Below are positions 1 to 8,567 of a stretch of DNA of 11,861 bases, piece after piece. This DNA comes from Alectoria sarmentosa (lineage: Eukaryota; Ascomycota; Lecanoromycetes; Lecanorales; Parmeliaceae), in NCBI GenBank assembly GCA_009733775.1, contig WOGZ01000613.1, positions 1 through 11,861 on the forward strand, read 5' to 3'. Numbering within the stretch: the stretch's first letter is position 1; each line of letters opens with the position of its first letter. The position numbers and the translations under genes were made by a program. The notes below the pieces were generated by a model that was not told the DNA's origin, made no database searches, and worked only from the letters and a program-made list of their open reading frames with translations.

Positions 1-668
1 ACAATTCGTTTCAAATTTGCATAAAATTTATAAATTTAATAAATAATTAAATTTAGAATTTTGATTTGAAAAAAAAAAAATTGAAATTTAAAAAAAATGC
101 TAAAAAAAAATTAGAAAAAAAGATTTAAAATTAAAACAAATAAACAATTTTTTGCATTTTAAATAAAACTTATAAATTTAATGCATTTACAATTTTAATG
201 TATTTATAATTTAAATATTTTATTAAATTTGAAATTTCAGTTCGAAGAGGAAAAAAAAAAAAAAAAAAAAAAGTTTTTAATCGACGTTAAGTCTTAAATT
301 CGTTTCGCCTTCGTTTGTTTTTAAATATCATAAATTTCATTTATAAGTTTTGACTTGTTATTACTTAATATAATAACAATAATAAAAAAAGAAAAAAGAA
401 AAATTCAATAATGAGATTTTTTTTTATAAATTAATCGATAATTTAATCGAATAATACGTAATCTTTTTATTATAACTTATTAAAATATCTTTTATAAAAG
501 TCTTTTCTTATATTTTTTGCATTATCGAATTCGCTTTTATTAATATTATATTAATTGAAATCTTTATTAACGTCTTTTCATTTAATTTTATATTTAAGAC
601 GATTTTATAATCTTTTAAATTTTAATATATTTTCAATTACTCATTTGTTTTTATTTTTGACGATAAAG
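1..668. other. AT-rich left flank, no gene
   Basis: This stretch is nearly all A and T and holds no frame that I can relate to a protein. Positions 1-240 have almost no CpG. From about 280 on, scattered CpG-containing words (tcga, acgt, ttcg) reappear, as in the right-hand flank. There is an uninterrupted run of 22 A at 251-272 and several shorter A runs at 70-120. Two similar AT words (cttataaatttaat-like) recur near 25 and 167, but they are too low in complexity to call a repeat. It is probably another heavily mutated repeat beside which, or into which, element 1 inserted. I cannot identify it. Confidence 0.6.
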
Positions 669-821
669 TTGATAGGGGCGACCTGGAAGTCTTTTGCAAC
701 TAGGTCTTACATAGCTAGGCGTCTTGGCTGGAGGGGTATATGTAGCTGCAGGAAGCTTCCTAGAAATATCATCCTCTTTTATTCATAAGAACCTCTTCTG
801 CTCTCATCTGATTTCTGGTGA
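669..821 (+). repeat. 5' LTR of element 1
   Basis: This sequence aligns without gaps to 8415-8567 (constant offset 7746). By hand I count about 24 differences in 153 positions, all transitions. Homology stops sharply on the left: before 669 the two copies differ by transversions and indels. On the right it fades at 816-822, where the possible primer-binding site begins. At about 150 bases it is short for a Ty3/gypsy LTR. It starts TTGATA and shows no clear TG...CA ends, perhaps because mutation erased them or because the true ends lie a few bases away. It would have held the promoter and the polyadenylation signals, but I can point to neither. Confidence 0.85.
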
Positions 822-830
822 ACGTGCACG
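816..830 (+). other. possible primer-binding site of element 1
   Basis: TGGTGAACGTGCACG starts at the right edge of the 5' LTR. Primer-binding sites begin with TGG because they pair with the CCA end of a tRNA. This one would pair with a tRNA ending CGTGCACGTTCACCA, and I cannot name that tRNA. One point counts against it: the LTR alignment continues by transitions only through 821 (TGGTGA against TGATAA). Either the LTR overlaps the site by a few bases or the match there is chance. Confidence 0.35.
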
Positions 831-1125
831 AAGGCTTTCGATGTGGCCCTGAAATCGATCATTTTCTGTCTTTCAAAGTCATCTTCAATCGTTTTCATAG
901 TACTTCTGTTTGTTTTAGTCGGAGAAATCTCAATCCTTCATTCCTTTACCCCATTAAGAAGTCTTTTACCATAGACTTCCTATTGCTTTCAAAGTTACTT
1001 TTCGTCGATCATAAGTCTTTTTTTGTCTTCAGAAGCCTGTTGCAACCAAAGACATCTCAATCATTCATTTTTAAAAACTTATATATCATCAGAGATTTCT
1101 TTTTCATCCTTTATTTCCGAATTTA
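822..1125 (+). other. leader region of element 1, no assignable gene
   Basis: This lies between the 5' LTR and the first recognisable Gag frame. A stop-free frame from 818 to 1126 (102 codons) exists, but its translation is rich in Phe, Leu and Ser and resembles no Gag domain that I know. The region is relatively rich in pyrimidines on the + strand (tctttcaaagt-like words recur near 868 and 988). I take it as untranslated leader. It could instead hold a divergent Gag N-terminus. Confidence 0.45.
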
Positions 1126-2460
1126 ATCATTATAATCCTGGTTTTTTTAAGTAGTTCACATCAGCCTTTCAAAAAAAGTTTACTCGAAGAATTAACCTTT
1201 TATTACACCCTCGATTATTTTGACTTCACTCGAAACCTTTCGAATCACAATTCGAAAGTTTCTTTCAAAAGCTCCTTCTTCTACTACGAAAGCACTCCTT
1301 CAAATCATCTCGAAAAAATTTTCATATTTTTTCAAGTTATGGTAACAATCATGTCACGTTTTATCTTTGCTCTGTGTGACATTTTTTCAAATATTATAAA
1401 TGTCACTATTGTTAAATGATTAAACAAATTTGATTATGAGATGGAGGATTATCAGGATAATGAAAACCGATTCTCACTTATGAAATATTTTAATTATTTC
1501 AACATGCTTCTGATAGAGGACGCTGTCAAATGATTTGAGAAAGATTTAAATGTTCGTCGTTTTTTAACAAAAGCAAAGATTGCCCTTATTCATGTTATCG
1601 TCAACAAATTTCAAATCGTATTTTGTGAAGTTTTCCCGTCAAAAGAAATCGAGGTCGAAGACTTATTCATATCATTCGAGATAAAATTTGTTAAGTTACA
1701 TCAACGTTTTAATGAGCTGCTGTCGGCATATTACAAAAAAACTTACAATTTTATGAAGGGTGTAAGTGTCAAAGATCGCCCGGCTTTAATTTCAACCTTT
1801 TTCGGATTCAATTCTTTAAAGTCAATCTTTTTGAATACCGTTTTTCGAGCATTTATTCGAGGTTTGATTGATTTCGAGATTCGTAAGAAAATTACCCGAG
1901 GTATGATATAAGTTGATCGTTTTTTATTTGGGATTTATAATCTTATTGAAGAAGCACGTCGAAGTAACCTCGAGATTTAAAAATTATTAAACGAAGAAAT
2001 TAAAGTTAATGAATTTTAATTTTATAAGTCGCTCGTGTAGAGGAATTTGTTTTAATAGCAAATTGCTTCTCTTTTAATTGTTCATCAAGCTTTTAAGGTT
2101 TCTTATGAACAAACCTCATCGTATCAAACCTAATTCTTTCATATGGATTCATTTTAACAAAAATCGTTTTCGAAGCATGATTTGCAATAAGCTTTTTAAT
2201 ATAAACCTGAGTATTCGAAATCTGATGCAGGTCATCATCACGTTCTCGTTCAGAATCTTAACTAAGCGAATGTTGGACGGAGCGGAGGCAACTCGAGCAA
2301 TCGTTTCCGTAACCCTCAACTTATTGCGAAGGAAATTCTTGATCGAACTATTTCGAAGAATTCTTATATTAATGACACTCTCTCTTGGTCTTATATGAAG
2401 GATAAATCGCTATGTGTCAAGTGTGAAACGATGAATCATGAATCATCTGTTTATATCAAA
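1126..2460 (+). pseudogene. gag of element 1 (capsid and nucleocapsid), broken
   Basis: Gag would form the virus-like particle that packages the element RNA. The frame with codons starting at positions equal to 1 modulo 3 reads as Gag. It is open from about 1126 to 1420, then recognisable from 1432: DAVK-stop-FEKDL at 1519-1548, where family members usually have Trp for the stop (TGA at 1531), then FPSKEIEVEDLF, LLSAYYKKTYNFMKG, a DRPALIS stretch and RGLIDFEIRKKI. It ends in a basic, Asn/Arg/Ser-rich tail (about 2275-2330) before the CCHC knuckle at 2413. Further stops include TAA at 1909, 1978 and 2017 and TAG at 2038. The frame itself is kept over about 1.3 kb, so the damage is by substitution and not by indels. 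The start codon cannot be fixed: ATG 1441 is the first near the conserved part, but the frame is open far upstream of it. Confidence 0.75.
2413..2454 (+). other. CCHC zinc knuckle of element 1 Gag, last Cys lost
   Basis: In the gag frame the residues read C-V-K-C-E-T-M-N-H-E-S-S-V-Y. That is C-x2-C-x4-H-x4 and then Tyr (TAT, 2452-2454) where the fourth ligand, Cys, is expected. TGT to TAT is a single G-to-A change. The nucleocapsid knuckle binds the element RNA during packaging. The spacing is exact, which anchors the Gag C-terminus. Confidence 0.8.
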
Positions 2461-4109
2461 ACACCTCTGTCTGCATAAAAGCAATCATATTTATGAATGA
2501 TTGTCTTTGATGACAATTTTTAATCAAATTTTGTTTTCGTAGGATTTGATGAGTATAATGGGAATGTGAGACCTTATGAGATTTTGATAAGAACTTTTTC
2601 GAAGTCTTCTGCAGCTTTCGATGTGAGTTAATTTATATCATTAAGTTCGTCGATTGATTCCTACATTACGCCTTCGAGATTAAATTTAATGGTTTTCGAA
2701 ATTATAAGGTTAAGTCGTTCTCTTTTTATTGTGAATGTTTAAATTACAAAAACATTTCTGAATAAAGGTTCCGGCCCGAACAAAAGAGCTCATATCGAAA
2801 AATCCGAAGAAGATAATTCTTTATAATTCATGATTTCAGGTCCTTTTTCACGATAACAGAAAAAATGATCGAAGCGTATGTTTCAATCTCAGTCTCAGCA
2901 GTCATTGTTTATTTAAATAATTTTTGTCGTTCCGCAGTAGGCTCTTTATCAATTTCAGATTGCTTTATTAAATCCTTTAGCAGATGTTTCAAGTGTCGTT
3001 GAGAATCGTTTTAAGAGAAAAGGTAAGAAGCGTGTCGGGAAGAAGATGGAGTCATAATCTTTGATGAGAATGTTCAATGAATCTACTTATGATATTCTCG
3101 TATTTATACGTCAGATTTTTTAAAACAATCGTGTCGATCTTTTTTGATTTGACTTTGTAGTATGGTTATCGATAATTTATAAAGAATTCAAGCGTTTTTA
3201 TATTAAAGTGCTCAAGAAACGCATTTAGAAATCTTTTATAATTATATAAGCATTTGAAGTCTTTTAATTTATAATCGAGTAATAGTTATCGCAGATGTTT
3301 ATAATTTCATTTCAGAGTATTCCATAAGCATTTCAGTTTATAATGTTTTAGCTCATTACGCAATAACCTTTTTTTTCGATTTTTCAACTTTAATAATTTA
3401 TCGCGGTACGTGTTTATAACACGAAAATTTCTGTTACAAAAGTCGAAAGATATATTCGATTTTTGAGCTCATTGATAAATGTTGATAAAGTCTTTCGTGT
3501 ATTTATAATAGTAAAGCAGTTAGACGATACGGAAGTATAGTTTTCCAAGATATAAACTCAAGTTGATCAGGGTTTTGATATGAATGTGATATCATTAGGT
3601 CTTATGCGTTTATTAGGTCTTCACATTAATTTGCTTTCCGAGATCGAATTTAAAAATTTATTTATGCGAACTGTCGATTATAGAAACATTGTTTTTAAAT
3701 ATTGAATTTGATTGAATATCGGGGTGGAAAATGTATAAAGAAACATTAGATGTTTTGTTGCTTCGAAAATCGTGTTAATTAATGAGAATAATCGTTTCGA
3801 ATATCTTAGCTTGATCTTAAAAATATCATGATTATACTCGATCGATGTCTTCATCTTTATTTGTTAATTCATTATTTATATTAATGATAAGTTTGTTGGC
3901 GAGAAGGTTCGTGGTGTGATAAATTCGAAAATGATCTTTTATAAGGATCATAATTTATTAATATATCCGAAAGTTGTCATAATAATTTTTGAGCCTCTGC
4001 GAAAGGTTACAATGAACGAAATTATCGAAGATTCTTTAGAATCTTCAGAAAGTTTTGATTTAAATGATGATTTGTTTGATGTGGAGGAAATCCAGAGGGA
4101 TTTTCAATG
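2455..4109 (+). pseudogene. gag-pol junction and protease of element 1, broken
   Basis: This continues in the same frame as gag. A basic stretch (NRFKRKGKKRVGKKMES, about 2998-3054) is followed by MRMFNESTYDILVFIRQ and later by the aspartic-protease core. VDQGFDMNVIS starts at 3562, with the candidate catalytic Asp codon at 3565-3567, and LGLMRLLGLHINLLSEI follows. The second motif here is Asp-Gln-Gly rather than the common Asp-Ser/Thr-Gly. From memory, DQG occurs in some fungal Ty3/gypsy proteases, so this may not be damage. An acidic Asp/Glu-rich segment (about 4015-4095) ends the frame. Many stops interrupt it (for example TAA 3553). The protease would have cut Gag-Pol into mature parts. 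Its borders are not sharp. Confidence 0.65.
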
Positions 4110-5420
4110 AGTCAATGTTGTTTTAAGTAAGACGTTAAAAGGTTAGAGCATATTCGTGCTCGCCTCAAGAATGTCGGAAATATCCTTTTTAAAGTTTCGA
4201 ATATCTTTTCGAGATTTATTAAGATTTTTTTTTCAAGATGGTCTGTCGGAGCTTTCAGCGTATTAAGTATTTCTACATTAACTTTTTCACAGATGTCTCT
4301 GCGATAATCATTTTTTATTAAAAAAATAATCAGAAGTTTTTCGTAGCAGTCGTTTTCAAGATTTGAAGAATTTGAGGAATGGGCTTTTCAATTAAGACTC
4401 GCACCTATTCTCGGCCTTTTCATCATTATCGAAACACAAAAAATACGTGTATTGTAATTATTATGATAATATCATCATCTCAACCGTGAGGATTTTATTG
4501 ATTTATCTTATATCGATTTTATCACGTATCGTGTTCGAATAACTTTGAGAATTAAATCAACTTTTTCGAAGTCTCAGAAGAGATGGTTTGCTCATATTGA
4601 GTGATGATTATGAAAATTAATATAGAATGAATTGGAAAAGAGAGTGTATGAGTTTATAAAACCTGCGAACGGACGTCTTTCTTTGTGAAACGCACGTGTT
4701 ATAATGATGAACAAGGTTGAGAATCCAGGACTTGACGATGAATCACGAATGATTTTTGATTATTTTAAAATGACAGAATTTTTTTCGGGAGCACATCTCG
4801 AGCTTAGTTTTAAAGTACATGATCATTTTTCAAATTTTAAGCATGGTTGTCTTTTCTCAACAAACCTGAAATATGTTTATCTCATTATTTCATTTCATTT
4901 CGATAATCGTTATTATTTTTCTTTCACGATCTCCGGGATAGGTTAAGTGCAATTTATGAGAATGTAATAAGGGTTATAATCTGCAGGCTTTATCATGACA
5001 GAGTTTGCATATCGAGCATTCGATTCTATTTCAACATTAAATCCTGAGTTATCATTGTTACACTCGATGGATCCAGTTATTCCGCCATCTTTGACATTTT
5101 ATATGGATGATTTTTTTGGTAAATTTCGTGATTTCGAGAACCTCTTTTGTTTTTTATAAGATCACTTCTTCTCGAGAGTTGAATGGACGAAACTTTTGCT
5201 CTCATTTAAGAAACTTCGGTTATTTGTTATGAAAATCAAGGCCTTTGGTGTGATGCATAGAATCGAAGGAAGGGTGTATATCCTTTAAAAAAGAATAGTC
5301 AAGGTAGCTCGATGGCTTATGTTAATCAATTAATTAAAAGTGAGAGGATTTTTCGATACGATAAATATTATGAGAAGATGGGTAAAGAATTTTGCGAAGG
5401 TAATTAAACCTTTATCACGA
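4110..5420 (+). pseudogene. reverse transcriptase of element 1, broken
   Basis: From about 4110 the coding frame is that of positions divisible by 3. An N-terminal extension (LEHIRARLKNVGNIL at 4143; HHLNREDFIDLSYID near 4470) leads into RT: KPANGRLSL at about 4659, VIMMNKVENPGLDDESRM from 4698, and LELSFKVHDHFSNF. Motif A is HGCLFSTNLKYVYLIISF, with Asn (AAC, 4863-4865) where the first catalytic Asp belongs. TISGIG comes before 4946, then FYMDDFFG with both YMDD aspartates intact (5106-5111). LLLSFKKLRLF and IKAFGVMHRIEG follow. The thumb and connection (RRWVKNFAKVIKPLSRLTKK) runs to about 5417. Stops cluster at 4602, 4605, 4611 and 4623. RT would copy the element RNA into DNA. The missing Asp alone would inactivate it. 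Confidence 0.9.
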
Positions 5421-6080
5421 TTGACGAAAAAGATCGAATGAAGATGAACTCAGTCAAAACAACTTTCCTTCGAGATCTTAAAAATCAAATGCTTTGTAAG
5501 AATAAGAATATATGAACTTGACTTGGAGATAGTTATTTATTTTTATATAAACGCATCAGGATTTGTCGTAGGATTGGTTATTACTCAATTTCAGTTTGCT
5601 TTTCGAGTTGACATTTTAATTATCGTAATAAAAATAAATGTCTCTCTGCAAAAAGCTTTCTATGTTATGATATTCAAAGTTATTTTGAAGTTTATCGCAA
5701 TAAGAAAGGATGTCAAAAAGGATCTCGAGAAGGATGTTGAGGTTTTTGTCTTATATGACTTATTTACTTTTAGCATTATTTAGCGGAAATACCTTATTTA
5801 TAAACGAAAGCTTTGCGTTATCATCACGTTTTGTTTAAAATATGATTATTTATGTAAGCACCCTTATCACTCGATTGTGATTTATATAAATCATAAGCTT
5901 TTCACTCATTTTCTGATATTGAATTTGTATGAAAACGTTTATGGGCATTGAACAAACAAGTTGAGACGTTTCAACCTTATCATCGAATACATCTCGGGAC
6001 CCCGTAACAAAATAATCGACGAATTATTCAGGATCTTGTTCGACTTAGAATGTTTGGAAATTCTTATAATTGTTTAAATA
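5421..6080 (+). pseudogene. RNase H domain of element 1, catalytic residues lost
   Basis: This follows RT in the same frame. RNase H removes the RNA strand after first-strand synthesis, using four acidic residues. The first motif reads FYINASGFVVGLVITQ, where Ty3/gypsy enzymes have D-A-S: the Asp is Asn (AAC, 5550-5552). The second motif (YKRKLCVIITFCLKYDYLCKHPYH) has Lys (AAG, 5808-5810) in place of the catalytic Glu. The third (IYINHKLFTHF) has Asn (AAT, 5889-5891) in place of the Asp of TDHKPL. Only the fourth, in NKIIDELFR (GAC, 6018-6020), is still Asp. All three losses are single G-to-A changes. Few stops fall here (TAG 5781, TGA near 5946), so substitution damage and stop damage are about equally telling. 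Confidence 0.85.
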
Positions 6081-6419
6081 TAGCGGGAATTTGATTTTCG
6101 GGGATTTAAATGGATTTGAAAAGACGGAAAAGACGAATTCGACTCATTTTTAATAATTTTATTTATTTCGAAATAGTTGGAAATCTGTGACAGGGGAACG
6201 TTATATGGTGTGTTAGTATTTTCTTTGAAAACGATGATATTAGGATCGGAAGGGACGGTGTTTGTAGAAGCCTTCGGTAAGGCATTTCTTGACTCGTGGA
6301 TTGAATGTTATCGTAATAGCATATGGTTTGAAGACGTGTATAAATTCCTTATAAAAGCATTGGAAGCTTTTAATTTCACTGTCGCTTTATTCCGCAAGGC
6401 CTATGAATATAAGGTTGTA
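6081..6419 (+). pseudogene. RNase H to integrase linker of element 1
   Basis: The pol frame continues, with stops near 6075-6081, 6114 and 6174. It is then open from 6177 to 6434: LGSEGTVFVEAFGKAFLDSWIECYRNSIWFEDVYKFLI and ALEAFNF (near 6360). No catalytic motif is visible. Its place and length fit the connecting segment between RNase H and the integrase zinc domain in Ty3/gypsy Pol. It is kept as a separate entry because the domain borders on both sides are clear and it has no function that I can name. Confidence 0.6.
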
Positions 6420-7022
6420 TGTTACATTTTGTGAATTTTCAGGAGGGGAGTGTATTTGTCGTGCGTATCGAAAGGAAAAGTTCTTATATTATTACGAGAA
6501 TTTCATGATTAGGTTGGACATTGAATTAAAGCAGACACATTGGCTCGTCTCCGAGGATGTTATTGGTTAGGTCAATTTCAGGATGTTGAGAAGTATATTG
6601 TAAGGTGTTTGAAATGCGCAAAGCACGGGCCCGCCGCACGGTCTCAACTATTAAACCCGATCATGGTTATATATCCATTTCAACTATGAGGAATGGATTT
6701 CATAGGGCCGTTTTCAGCTATAAAAGCAGGGAACATATATATCCTCAATATGATTTGCTACTTTTCACGATTTGATATTCCATTCGTTATCAAAGTAGTT
6801 AATGTCGAGGACGTGATCAGGTGTTTGAAACTCGTTTTTATGATGTATCGAAAGTCTTATACAATATACTGCGACCGAGGACAACATTTTTTTAATGAAG
6901 AATTTCGAGAGTTTTTTCGAGGCGAGGGAGTTCAAATTATGTATAATTCATCAGGATCTTCGAGGAGCATTAATATGATTGAATCTTCGAATAAATTATT
7001 GGAGTTGATATTAAGGAAATAA
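6420..7022 (+). pseudogene. integrase of element 1 (HHCC and DDE), broken
   Basis: Integrase inserts the DNA copy into the genome. The zinc domain is complete: His at 6504 and 6519, Cys at 6606 and 6615, giving H-x4-H-x28-C-x2-C, though TAG 6510 and TGA 6522 fall inside or beside the His pair. The catalytic core has GMDFIGPF (Asp 6696-6698), YCDRGQHFFNEEF (Asp 6873-6875) and NMIESSNK (Glu 6981-6983). The spacing is 58 residues and then exactly 35, the D,D-35-E signature. The core from 6690 to 7022 has no stop, the longest undamaged part of pol, and all metal-binding positions survive, in contrast with RT and RNase H. It cannot be made, because stops lie upstream and at 7020. Confidence 0.9.
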
Positions 7023-7640
7023 TCGGTTATCGATTTACAGTAGGAGTGGGATCAGCGGGTATCGAAGGCAGTCGGAAACGTGAATTTTTGTATTTTTGAA
7101 CATCTTGGTTTGACATTTATCAGCATCTTATTTGGGATTTTGTAAAAGATTTTCGTTTTCGTATCAACATTGTTTATCTTATTTGAAAAAGATGTTCACG
7201 AATGGGTAATTTAATTGAAAAAGCCTTTCGCACACGTTTAAATCGTTAAACAATATCTTATTTATCGTGTAAACCTTCATGATTTGATTAAGCATCGATT
7301 CGATTTACGAAAGTAGGAAATGATAATCCGCTATAACCGAGGGATATTAATAATCACACATCACATCGGCGATCTAGTTATGATATATCAAAAAAATATT
7401 AATAAGTTTCAGGTCAGGTGGTGAGGGCCTTTTCGTATTAATGATTATGATAAATCTTATAAACGATTCTTTATTTTTTTGTAATTTAATGATCGAAAAA
7501 TTAAGCATATTTATCATAACGATTATTTGAAGCAATTCGTTTCACGTTTTGGTTATCTCGCTGAGACTTTTGATATATTATTATTACCTTTTTAAATCGT
7601 GCGTCATAAACGAATCCGCCTTATCACTTTCGTTTAATAC
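7023..7640 (+). pseudogene. integrase C-terminal part with GPY/F module, element 1
   Basis: This is the same frame after the stop at 7020. It reads QRVSKAVGNVNFCIFEHLGLTF, then a segment ending DLIKHRFDLRK, and FQVRW-stop-GPFRINDYDKSY with Gly-Pro-Phe at 7425-7433. That is the GPY/F module found at the end of many Ty3/gypsy integrases, which helps multimerisation. IKHIYHNDYLKQFVSRFGYLAETFD follows, and the similarity ends near 7590-7640. The TAA codons at 7593 and near 7638 could be the natural end or further damage. No chromodomain (aromatic-cage pattern) is visible after the GPY/F. Confidence 0.7.
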
Positions 7641-8414
7641 ATCTCGAAAAGATTTTGCTGACCTGAAGGATTTCATATAATTAATTGATATTGATTAATT
7701 TGTTACACGAGGAATTTTTAAAGTCTTTTTTATGATACGCCCGAAAGGTTTGTCGAAGCATTTTTCAAAATTTTCCTCGATATTTTTCGATGCTTTTTAA
7801 AAGGAATTTTTGTGTTTCGGTTACGGAAGTAGTTATGGAAAGAAATGTCGATATTCGCGTTTTTATGTATTGTTAAGGCCTGTCGGAACATCTTTCAAGA
7901 TGTTGTTTTGAGGCTTTTTAAGAGGAATTTCAATGTTTTAAAGACGTGTGTTATTTGTTTATAGAAGATTTCGAAAAGATTGTGAAAGAAGCTTTTTATG
8001 AAAGAAAAGTCAGATATGGATTTAAAAAAGAAGTGTTGGTGTTGTTGAAAAAGAGCTTCTTACCATGCTTCTCGAAAGATTTTGAACAAATTATAAAAAA
8101 AGCTTTTGACGAAAAAAAAATCAAATATGGATTTTAAAAAGAATGTCGATATTTCAAAAAGGAATTTCCGAAAATATATTTTTATACTTCATTTGTTAAA
8201 GCATTTATATTTATAACAGATTTTAAGCGAATCTCGAAAGAATCTTCCTGTTATGCTTCGGGTTCTTATTATTGTCTTGTGTTGTTTTGCGTTGAAACAC
8301 GTTATGAAAACATTTTCCTATTTATATGTCAAAAATTCTTATTTATTGTTTGCATACGACTTTTGTTTCTTTTGTTATGATCGCGGGGACTTTGTCTTAT
8401 TTGTTTCGTAGTAA
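7641..8414 (+). other. 3' region of element 1 between pol and 3' LTR
   Basis: There is no known domain here. The left part has two similar passages, starting near 7745 (aaggtttgtcgaagca) and 7875 (aaggcctgtcggaaca), each ending in a gctttttaa-rg-ggaattt word about 50 bases later. The middle has the tandem copies at 7967 and 8078. The right part (8150-8414) shows neither repeat nor gene. No polypurine tract abuts the 3' LTR. The nearest G-rich word, gcggggac at 8383-8390, is some 25 bases away. It is probably untranslated, though a continuation of pol cannot be excluded because the pol frame is fairly open here. Confidence 0.5.
7967..8150 (+). repeat. two degenerate tandem copies, 111-base period
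   Basis: About 73 bases from 7967 match about 73 bases from 8078, a shift of 111 bases (37 codons if read in frame). Most differences are A/G or C/T. In the frame open at 7946-8137 the copies read DFEKIVKEAFYERKVRYGF and DFEQIIKKAFDEKKIKYGF. The conserved words could mean a repeated peptide, or simply a minisatellite in the untranslated 3' part. The similarity at the protein level follows automatically from a period divisible by three and does not prove coding. Confidence 0.7.
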
Positions 8415-8567
8415 TTGATAAAGGCGACCTGAAAGTCTTTTGCAATTAGGCTTTACATAATTAAACGTCTTGGTTGGAGAGATATATGTAGCTGCAGAAA
8501 GCTTTCTAAAAATATTATCCTCTTTTACCCACAAGAACCTCTCCTGCTCCCATCTGATTTCTGATAA
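8415..8567 (+). repeat. 3' LTR of element 1
   Basis: This is the partner of 669-821, collinear with no gap. The differences are spread along the whole length. In the left two thirds this copy mostly carries the mutated base (A or T). Near 8527-8552 the 5' copy is the mutated one (acccacaag here against attcataag there). Damage therefore hit both copies independently after insertion. Right of 8567 the sequence turns abruptly into almost pure AT. Confidence 0.85.

Larger units (their letters stand above)
670..8567 (+). mobile_element. Element 1: decayed Ty3/gypsy LTR retrotransposon
   Basis: This is a nearly complete but dead LTR retrotransposon of about 7.9 kb. The order is LTR, possible primer-binding site, gag, protease, reverse transcriptase, RNase H, integrase, GPY/F module, 3' LTR. 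Integrase after RNase H is the Ty3/gypsy (Metaviridae) order, not the copia order. The protein wording (a YMDDFFG-type RT box, a DDESRMIFDY stretch, a CPYHxxHYxxHK-like RNase H region now degraded, GPFRI in the tail) fits a family that I recall from filamentous ascomycetes. I give no family name because I cannot search. In-frame stops occur in every domain, and most can be explained by C-to-T or G-to-A changes, so no product can be made. No target-site duplication can be recognised. The left and right ends are placed from the LTR alignment and may be off by a few bases. Confidence 0.9.

Noticed and set aside
644..668. Extension of the LTR further left (similar T-rich words at 644-670 and 8391-8416)
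   Set aside because: The alignment needs an indel and several transversions, unlike the clean transition-only match inside 669-821. The similarity is due to T richness.
555..788. Stop-free + frame of 77 codons
   Set aside because: It runs from AT-rich flank into the 5' LTR and crosses the element border. The part after 669 is LTR sequence and no protein family fits.
2078..2398. Stop-free + frame of 106 codons
   Set aside because: It lies in another frame than Gag, over the Gag tail that leads to the CCHC knuckle. It is a shadow.
6693..7022. Intact integrase core as a possibly functional domesticated gene
   Set aside because: It has all catalytic residues but no start context or promoter, and it is a continuation of the broken pol frame on both sides. 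Survival of 110 codons without a stop is within chance for this level of damage.
7967..8150. CRISPR-like array
   Set aside because: There are only two copies, they are long and degenerate, and there are no short identical repeats with unique spacers.
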